From contig NZ_JANHLD010000001.1 of assembly GCF_028682455.1 (NCBI RefSeq), positions 434,001-498,000 on the forward strand: DNA of 64,000 nt, written 5' to 3'. The position numbers and the translations under genes were made by a program. Below the pieces are notes generated by a model. It did no database searches. It was not told where the DNA came from and saw only the letters and a program-made list of their open reading frames with translations. Source of the DNA: Pseudomonas putida (GTDB taxonomy: Bacteria; Pseudomonadota; Gammaproteobacteria; Pseudomonadales; Pseudomonadaceae). This document shows, piece after piece, positions 58,427 to 64,000 of this stretch. Position 1 is the first letter of the stretch. Every line of letters starts with the position of its first letter.

Positions 58427-59685
58427 TTCAGTCCCTCCACATAGGCGTAGTACAGGCTTGCGGAGAGCTGGCTCAGCTTGCGCTGCTGTTCAATCTGCCG
58501 TAGCTGAGCCTCGATCAGGTCGCGCTGGGCGGTGAGGACGGATGTCAGCTGGCTGTTGCCGGCCTGGTAAGCGGCAAGTTCGAGATCGGCACGTTTGCTT
58601 GCAAGCGGGATCAAGGTTTTTTCGGTGCGTGACAAGGTCCTGCGCAGTTGCTCAAGCTCGGCAATACCGCCTTCCAGCTCAGCCTGATGGGCGCGCAGTA
58701 ATGCTTCCTGCTCGGCTTCCATCTGCGACACGCTTTGTTGTCTGGCGTTGATCTTGGGCCCCTGACGTGTGCCTACGAACAACGGCAGGTCGAAGGTAAA
58801 TTGCACCATCACCATATCGCCGAATTGGTTGTCGCGATTGTTGTAGGCAAACTCAACACCCCAGTCGGGGGTCTTCTCGGCGATGGCCTCGTTCAGCTCG
58901 GCGCTAGCCTCGCCGACTCGGGCGGAGGCAGCGCGCAACTCAGGGTGTGAGGCAATGCGTTGCTGCAGGTGCGGTACCACCAGGTTCAGATTGGGAACAC
59001 CTCCTTGCAAAGGCTGGTCAGCCTCGTTGCCTATCCAGCGGCGCAGCTTGGCACGAGCTACTGCCACATCGCGATTCAGTTCATCTCGCCGATCTTGTAA
59101 CGCCAAAGCTTCCTGGTCGGCCTGCAACAGCTCGCCAGGCTGAGCACTACCGCCGGCAATCAGCGATTGCACGGTCGAGCGGAGCATCTCGATCTGACGG
59201 TCCAGTTGATCGAAGAGGCCAACACTGCGTTCGGCGTAGTACACGTCCAGCCAGCTCACTGCTGTCTGGCGCTTGATCTCCAACTGCATGGCACGCTGCT
59301 CGGCCTCGGCTCGGACAACTGAAGCCTCGGCCACCTGGCGCCGAGCCTGACGCTTGTCACTGTTGGGGACTTCCTGCATGAGCCCAATGCGGCGCATGGT
59401 CATGGAGTCACGATTAAGTGTGTAACGGTCAGGGCCTTCGATCGGCAGGTTGTCGATGCCTAGAATCAGCTTGGGATCGGGCAGGGCGTCTGCGGGCCCT
59501 ACAGCCTGTTGTGCCGAAGCCACCTGCGCCTGGCGCGCGAGGTTCTCAGGGGCACTCTGCTCGGCCAGAGCTTGGGCTCGTTCGAAGGTTAGGGGCTGCG
59601 CCTGCGCGGCAAGCCAGGGAGCTGCCCAGAATGCGGCAGCCAACACACCGAGATAGCCACGGCGTGGAAAAAGGAAAGCGGACAT
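58423..59685 (-). CDS. cusC: CusC-like outer-membrane channel (TolC family)
   Basis: 420 aa; signal peptide 1-30, then two outer-membrane efflux repeats (QALAEQSAPENLARQAQVAS and QQRIASHPELRAASARVG). No lipoprotein Cys. First gene of the cusCBA set; overlaps cusB by 4 bp. Forms the exit duct. Confidence 0.9.
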   Translation of the reverse strand: MSAFLFPRRGYLGVLAAAFWAAPWLAAQAQPLTFERAQALAEQSAPENLARQAQVASAQQAVGPADALPDPKLILGIDNLPIEGPDRYTLNRDSMTMRRIGLMQEVPNSDKRQARRQVAEASVVRAEAEQRAMQLEIKRQTAVSWLDVYYAERSVGLFDQLDRQIEMLRSTVQSLIAGGSAQPGELLQADQEALALQDRRDELNRDVAVARAKLRRWIGNEADQPLQGGVPNLNLVVPHLQQRIASHPELRAASARVGEASAELNEAIAEKTPDWGVEFAYNNRDNQFGDMVMVQFTFDLPLFVGTRQGPKINARQQSVSQMEAEQEALLRAHQAELEGGIAELEQLRRTLSRTEKTLIPLASKRADLELAAYQAGNSQLTSVLTAQRDLIEAQLRQIEQQRKLSQLSASLYYAYVEGLK

Positions 59686-59777
59686 GCTTTCGCCTCCAAT
59701 GCGATTGATCGAGGTCGCAGCTACGAAACGTGGCCGCGACGATGCGCCTGACTGTAAGGCGCGGGATGATCACTGCA

Positions 59778-60122
59778 TTAGACGAAACGAGGAGGGCGCC
59801 AGAGTCCTGCTGGCTCTCGCTTAATCACCGACTGTGTCAGCAATATTTCGGGGCGTGAGGGAAGAGGGGATATGCTCTTGATCACATTGGTCTGGAGAAG
59901 TCCTCCGGTCTTGCATTCCTGGCCGGATTTGCAGGGAGACTTATTGGCCACCCCATCAGACGTGTCCATTTGCTCGCAGCACGGAGCATCGGCCGTTGCA
60001 TGGCCCTGATGATCGGCGCTCTGCATCGGGCAAGGTTGTGCCGGCATGCTGAAAGCCATACCGCCGAAGGTCGGCAGCACGAGGCTAGCAATCATTACCA
60101 GGATCAATCCAATCCGACGCAC
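59778..60122 (-). CDS. Cys-rich exported protein heading the cus operon
   Basis: 114 aa, GTG start at 60122. Signal peptide 1-27 (ILVMIASLVLPTFGGMAFS), then Cys/His-rich: QPCPMQSADHQGH, APCCEQMD, SPCKSGQECKTGG (six Cys). Such small proteins commonly precede cus/czc-type pumps; copper binding is likely but the family is unnamed here. A perfect 7-bp dyad lies 19-37 bp upstream of the start. Confidence 0.75.
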   Translation of the reverse strand: MRRIGLILVMIASLVLPTFGGMAFSMPAQPCPMQSADHQGHATADAPCCEQMDTSDGVANKSPCKSGQECKTGGLLQTNVIKSISPLPSRPEILLTQSVIKREPAGLWRPPRFV

Positions 60123-60140
60123 AGCAATTCACCAAGCGGG

Positions 60141-60159
60141 GCTATAGGGCGACTATAGC
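60141..60159 (-). promoter_or_regulatory. Palindromic operator before cus operon
   Basis: GCTATAGGGCGACTATAGC: perfect 7-bp inverted repeat around GGCGA. It is unlike the CopR boxes. The TATAGT halves could also serve as a -10. A separate regulator is suggested. Confidence 0.55.
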
Positions 60160-60383
60160 AGATTGCCTCGAGGCATGAGTGCACTTCGACGTGCCCCGCA
60201 AGCGTGTGACATGTGTGGGAGGTTGAGGTCGTAATGATGCGGACGTGTACTACGTGTCGATTGCTGAAATTTGTAAATGACTGAGCTCGATCCATTGATC
60301 CACTTGGTTAAGGCCATAGGCTGCCGCTGGACGAGTCGGCGCCATAGAAGAGCTCATTGCGCGTCTGCCCCGGGCTGAAGGCG
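60160..60383. other. Unassigned spacer
   Basis: No gene seen between the cus promoter region and a toxin-antitoxin relic. Confidence 0.4.
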
Positions 60384-60530
60384 TTAAATGTATACACAAT
60401 GTTCAATTCGCCCCAAAAGCGTGTTCACTTGCTCATAGCCCGATCTAGTCATCAGTATGCTGCAAGGCACTTGATGTGCTAATCCGATGGCGGGCTTGTA
60501 CAGCCAGAGTACGGCAAGCGTTCGAGATCC
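60384..60530 (-). pseudogene. C-terminal relic of Xre/ParS-type antitoxin (DUF2384)
   Basis: Minus frame: VLGSRTLAVLWLYKPAIGLA then SGYEQVNTLLGRIEHCVYI. This matches the WLxxPNxALGGxxPLxLLDT...QVxxLLGRIExGVY pattern of the DUF2384 toxin-binding domain. The N-terminal HTH is not recognisable and no RES toxin follows, so it is a decayed fragment. Confidence 0.5.
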
Positions 60531-60680
60531 AAGCACATGCGTAGCTAGTGCTAATGCCTGCTGGCACCTTCCAACGAAACACCGATGGACGAAGCTCCAG
60601 CAACCCAATGGTGCAATGGGGCAAAACGCGATTATTTCAGTTTTGTTCATGTTGCACCCCTCAAAGGTGAATCCTGCCTT

Positions 60681-60848
60681 TCAGCCACACAGTCGCCCAG
60701 CGGGCTCCATTTTTTTGCCACTTTGCGCGGCAATGTCGAGCAATCTTCCTTGTTTCTCAGACCGAGCAAGCAGAATCTCTCGTGCGCCGTCTTCAATTGT
60801 CGATTTTAGAAGCCATCTGTCAGTCTTTATTTTCCGTCGACCCTTCAT
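60681..60848 (-). CDS. Small basic hypothetical protein
   Basis: 55 aa from the ATG at 60848 with GGCGGAG about 10 nt upstream. Basic N-terminus (KGRRKIKTDRWLLKSTIEDG) and helical middle. No similarity recognised. The reading frame extends upstream into the pseudogene at 60960, but this start has the ribosome-binding site. Confidence 0.4.
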   Translation of the reverse strand: MKGRRKIKTDRWLLKSTIEDGAREILLARSEKQGRLLDIAAQSGKKMEPAGRLCG

Positions 60849-60959
60849 CGCATATCTCCGCCCGTAGGGCCTGGGGCACCAGTTACAACTGAGAGGATCT
60901 CGTAATCCCTGGTTACGCCAGCCAGAGTAGCTTGGCTCCTGCAGTGGGCTCCATTCAAT

Positions 60960-61125
60960 ATGGGTATGACAGCTGTGCAGCTCATAGCGCTCCCCATCAT
61001 GGGCAGTGCCATAGCCCCAGTGTGCCGAACTGATGCCCGTCAGTATCCAAGCGGGTGGAGCAACTGCATACATCGCACACGACGTCTGTAACGGTCTCGA
61101 CCTCAGCTCTTCCGGTTATTTTCAT
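60960..61125 (-). pseudogene. Broken paralogue of the 101-aa zinc-ribbon protein
   Basis: From the ATG at 61125: MKITGRAEVETVTDVVCDVC, then QFGT, after which the frame shifts; HWGYGTAHDGERYELHSC follows in another frame. Compared with 5852-6157, about ten bases are missing between two CACTG-like sequences near 61018-61026, as in deletion between short repeats. After the second Cys, similarity ends. Confidence 0.65.
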
Positions 61126-61320
61126 CGCTGATTCCTACAAATGCCCCTGACTTTCGCTTTCAGCATACAGGCTCCAGGACGGAGCGTAGGCTAGCCGAAG
61201 CATTTCTAGACGTTCACCGACTTAACGTAGTTGTAGTCACTCATGTTCGCATGGATGGAAATCAGGACGTTGAAGGTCTTTCCCAGAGAGGCAGAGATTA
61301 GATGGTGTCCATAACTGCTG
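61126..61320. other. Unassigned sequence near island end
   Basis: No gene or repeat recognised between the broken paralogue and the island junction. Confidence 0.4.
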
Positions 61321-61358
61321 TACGTTCGGATTACGCTGCCCGCACCCCTACGTTCGGA
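61321..61358. repeat. Two TACGTTCGGA direct repeats at the island end
   Basis: TACGTTCGGA at 61321-61330 and 61349-61358, starts 28 bp apart. They lie directly at the point where the PhoD-like gene stops matching its family. Could be recombinase/transposase binding sites of the element end. Confidence 0.5.
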
Positions 61359-62308
61359 CTATCGTCGAAGATCATCAGGCTCGGCAGGTGCGCCAGCACC
61401 CGGGCCACGCCACCCAGGCCGCTGACAAAGCCCTCGATCAGCTGTTGCTCCTGCCCAAAGCGCGCCTGGCGCTGTTCGGTGAGCCCGGCGGGCATTTGCA
61501 CATCGACCAGCGTCCACGGCACCGGCGACCACACCAGCAGGTACATGGCCATGACCTCGGCAAAGGTCACCAAGTGATTGTCGGCATTGCTGCTGGTGAA
61601 GATCGGCTTGCGCGTACCGCCGAAGAAGCGCTCGCGCAGGGATTCGTTGCTCTCCAGGGCTGGTAGCAGGTCGGCACGGTGGTAGTAGCTGGCAGGGTGC
61701 TGGTAAAGCGCCTGGCTGTCATCGACAACGGCGCCTTCAAGGTGCTCGTCAAACAGCTCCAGGCGCGCGATCAAGGCATGGATGGCGCGCAGCATGGGGC
61801 CGGCGACGTCATCGGCATACACCTGGTCGCCACTCATCATCAGCAGGGCAGGGCGTGCGGTGGGCTCGGTACATTCCATCAACAGGCGATCTGCACACAG
61901 CAGGCCGTCGGCAGCGGGGTGGTGCGGCTTGCGGCAGGACCCGTGAAGCAGTTGCTCGAGACGTGAATGCAGGACGAAGCTGGGGAGCTGGGCGCCCTCG
62001 TAAAGCAGGTGCGGGGCCCATTGGGCGATACCTTGCGGGCCGGTCGCGGTCTGCAGGATCAGGTCATAGTCGATCTGCACATCGCAAGGCAGTGGGCTGT
62101 CGAGGTGGATATCGATCAGGTGCACGAAGGCCTGGCGACCGATAGGCACGACCTGGCAGTCGATGCTGGGTGCAATGCCTGCAGCACTTAGCGCAAGTTC
62201 TGGCTGCACGGGCTGTGAAGCGACCAGCCAGAACACCATCCTTTGTGATTCGAGGCGGCGCAGCACGGGGCCGGCCAGTACTGCGGGTAGTGCAGAAGGT
62301 TCAGGCAT
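61331..62308 (-). pseudogene. PhoD-like metallophosphatase gene, 3' truncated by the island
   Basis: Starts MPEPSALPAVLAGPVLRRLE (ATG 62308). The family metal-site motif SGDQVYADDVAG is present, but the sequence ends shortly after LPSLMIFDD, where intact relatives have the metal-binding IFDDHD and about half of the protein more. The last residues (SPNVGVRAA) come from the island, and the stop is at 61331. The break at about 61360 marks the border of core and accessory DNA. Confidence 0.75.
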
Positions 62309-62333
62309 CAGATCTCTGAAAGCAAAGTCGAAA

Positions 62334-62389
62334 GCATCGCGGGTCAAGCCCGCTCCTACCGGCTGGAGGAGCGGACTTGACCCGCGATG
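62334..62389. repeat. P. putida-type REP palindrome pair
   Basis: GCATCGCGGGTCAAGCCCGC with TCCTACC and its inverted copy GGAGCGGACTTGACCCGCGA lie between tal and the PhoD-like gene. Such REPs are scattered in P. putida-group intergenic regions and can act as terminators. Confidence 0.85.
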
Positions 62390-62459
62390 TGGCCTTCAAG
62401 GCCGCAAAAAGGAAAGAATGCTCCGCATTCCTCGCCTCAGTGGCAAACGTCGATTTGTA

Positions 62460-63386
62460 TCAGGCTTTTGCAGCCAGCAAGGCCTCAAGTTTTTCCTGGT
62501 CCCGTGCAAACTGGCGAATCCCCTCGGCCAGCTTCTCGGTGGCCATGGCGTCTTCGTTGGACGCCCAGCGGAATTGCGCCTCGGTCAGTTGCTGGCGCGT
62601 TTCGCCCTTGTTGCCCGGCTTGAGGATACGCGGCAGGTCGCCCTGGTCGTCGCTCAGCTGTTGCAGCAGTTCAGGGCTGATGGTCAGCCGGTCGCAGCCA
62701 GCCAGCTGCTCGATCTGGCCAATGTTGCGAAAGCTCGCCCCCATCACCACGGTGTTGTAACCGTTGGTCTTGTAGTAGTCGTAGATCCGCGTCACCGACT
62801 GCACGCCAGGATCTTCGGCGCCCACATACTCCTTGCCGGTGGACTTCTTGTACCAGTCGTAGATACGGCCCACGAACGGTGAAATCAGGAACACCCCGGC
62901 GTCGGCACAGGCTTGGGCCTGGGCGAAGGAGAACAGCAGTGTCAGGTTGGTCTGGATGCCTTCCTTCTCCAGCTTCTCGGCAGCACGAATGCCTTCCCAG
63001 GTGGAGGCCAGCTTGATCAGCACGCGATCGCGGCCAACGCCGGCTTTTTCGTACAGCTCGATCAAATGGCGGGCCTTGGCCAGCATGGCAGGCTCATCAA
63101 ATGACAGGCGGGCATCGACTTCGGTAGAGATACGCCCCGGAATCACCTTGAGAATGCCGGCGCCAATGGCCACGGCGAAGGTGTCACAGGCCAGGCCGAC
63201 ATCGCCTTTGCCGTGCTCGACCGACTGCTTGAGCAGATCGGCATAACCGGGCATGGCGGCGGCCTTGAGCAATAGCGAGGGGTTGGTGGTGGCATCGACC
63301 GGTTTGAGGCGGCTGATGGCATCAATATCACCAGTGTCGGCAACCACAGTGGTGAACTGCTTGAGTTGTTCCAGCTTGGAGGTCAT
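62460..63386 (-). CDS. tal: Transaldolase
   Basis: 308 aa from the ATG at 63386 ([20 protein letters not shown]). TalB-type: [13 protein letters not shown] near 36-48, the Schiff-base Lys in [12 protein letters not shown] (~131), and [19 protein letters not shown]. Transfers dihydroxyacetone between sugar phosphates in the non-oxidative pentose phosphate path. Core gene. Confidence 0.96.
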   Translation of the reverse strand: MTSKLEQLKQFTTVVADTGDIDAISRLKPVDATTNPSLLLKAAAMPGYADLLKQSVEHGKGDVGLACDTFAVAIGAGILKVIPGRISTEVDARLSFDEPAMLAKARHLIELYEKAGVGRDRVLIKLASTWEGIRAAEKLEKEGIQTNLTLLFSFAQAQACADAGVFLISPFVGRIYDWYKKSTGKEYVGAEDPGVQSVTRIYDYYKTNGYNTVVMGASFRNIGQIEQLAGCDRLTISPELLQQLSDDQGDLPRILKPGNKGETRQQLTEAQFRWASNEDAMATEKLAEGIRQFARDQEKLEALLAAKA

Positions 63387-63510
63387 GGGCGTGCTCTGTC
63401 CTGTGCGATGGATCGACATTACCCGAGCGTTGCCAGCCGCTCAAGGGCTGGCGGGCAAGCAGGGGCAATGGATAAGGCTTCGAGTCCGCAAGCCCGCACA
63501 GGTTCCGGAG

Positions 63511-64000
63511 CTAGCGACCTTGCAGCAGCTCGCCGGCCTGGTCGAGCAGGGCCAGTGGGTCGTGGGTCTTGTGGATATCCACCGAGAGCAACTGACGGAA
63601 CTTGCGTGCCCCCGGGAAGCCCTGGCCGAGGCCGAGAATGTGCCGGGTCACATGGTGCATGGCACCGCCCGACGCCAGGTGCGCGGCGATATAAGGACGC
63701 AACTTGGCCAGCGCCTCGCTGCGGCTGATCACCGGTGCCTGGCTGCCGAACAGTTGCTGGTCGACTTCGGCCAGCACATACGGATTGTGATAGGCCTCGC
63801 GCCCCAGCATCACCCCGTCGAACGTCTGCAGATGTTCCTGGCATTCGGCCAGTGTCTTGATACCGCCATTGAGCACGATCTCAAGATCAGGGAAATCCGC
63901 TTTCAACTGCGCGGCCACGTCATAACGCAGTGGCGGAATCTCACGGTTTTCCTTCGGCGACAACCCTTCAAGAATCGCAATGCGCGCATGCACGGTAAAA
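63511..64000 (-). CDS. dusA: tRNA-dihydrouridine synthase A, 5' end beyond window
   Basis: Last ~162 codons: FTVHARIAILEGLSPKENRE (substrate-binding/FMN domain), then IVLNGGIKTL and DGVMLGREAYHNPY (phosphate-binding loop), and the helical C-terminal tRNA-binding domain. Reduces U20/20a of tRNA. The frame is open to the window edge. Confidence 0.93.
   Translation of the reverse strand, partial: FTVHARIAILEGLSPKENREIPPLRYDVAAQLKADFPDLEIVLNGGIKTLAECQEHLQTFDGVMLGREAYHNPYVLAEVDQQLFGSQAPVISRSEALAKLRPYIAAHLASGGAMHHVTRHILGLGQGFPGARKFRQLLSVDIHKTHDPLALLDQAGELLQGR

Overview
The window comes from a gamma-proteobacterial chromosome, most likely the Pseudomonas putida group. The right edge (about 61.4-64 kb) is ordinary core sequence: transaldolase, the 3' part of dusA, a truncated PhoD-like phosphatase gene and a P. 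putida-type REP palindrome. The other roughly 61 kb is accessory DNA: a metal-resistance island with several generations of transposons.

Layout: 1-1197 is the N-terminal part of a tyrosine recombinase that runs off the left edge. 1.9-6.2 kb holds hypothetical genes, a small XRE regulator and a decayed sirtuin gene. 6.4-7.3 kb is a truncated acetolactate synthase followed by three closely spaced Tn4651-type transposon ends. 7.4-12.1 kb holds toxin-antitoxin-like genes and a first divergent tnpT/tnpS resolution module with no transposase of its own. 12.1-18.9 kb is copper block 1: copS/copR, a PtrA-like protein, two cupredoxins, a DUF2933 protein and a Cu P1B-ATPase. 19.0-21.9 kb encodes an OLD-type ATPase/Toprim nuclease and the first 376 codons of a UvrD-like helicase, a Gabija-like pair. 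The helicase is cut by a complete ~14.9-kb Tn5041-like mercury transposon (21888-36794: tnpA-tnpC, the mer operon, a rearranged middle with IS, intron and MITE debris, tnpT/tnpS). The helicase resumes in frame at 36801.

37.2-53.7 kb is copper block 2: copZ, bufABC (a bufferin-type copper-peptide operon), a second PtrA-like gene, copA, a Met/His-rich protein, copB, a His-tailed cytochrome c, copG and an OprD-like porin. Two ISPpu12-like elements (3366 and 3372 bp, each with its own 8-bp target duplication) lie in it. 53.8-60.1 kb is cusCBA plus a Cys-rich leader gene. The island ends inside the PhoD-like gene near 61360.

How it works together: CopRS probably controls the copper genes through a recurring box (TTAC/TGAC-N5-TGTAAT plus a GTCA half-site) seen eight times. 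Handling of copper covers cytoplasmic chaperone and export (CopZ, P-type ATPase), periplasmic binding and oxidation (cupredoxins, CopA/B/G, PtrA-like and DUF2790 proteins, bufferin) and efflux across the envelope (CusCBA). MerR controls mercury uptake and reduction, and two more MerR-type 19-bp-spacer promoters sit before small periplasmic proteins. The six length differences between the two ISPpu12 copies, plus one frameshift in bufC, are all one-base homopolymer shortenings. Several apparent frameshifts around 38-41 kb may therefore be sequencing errors.
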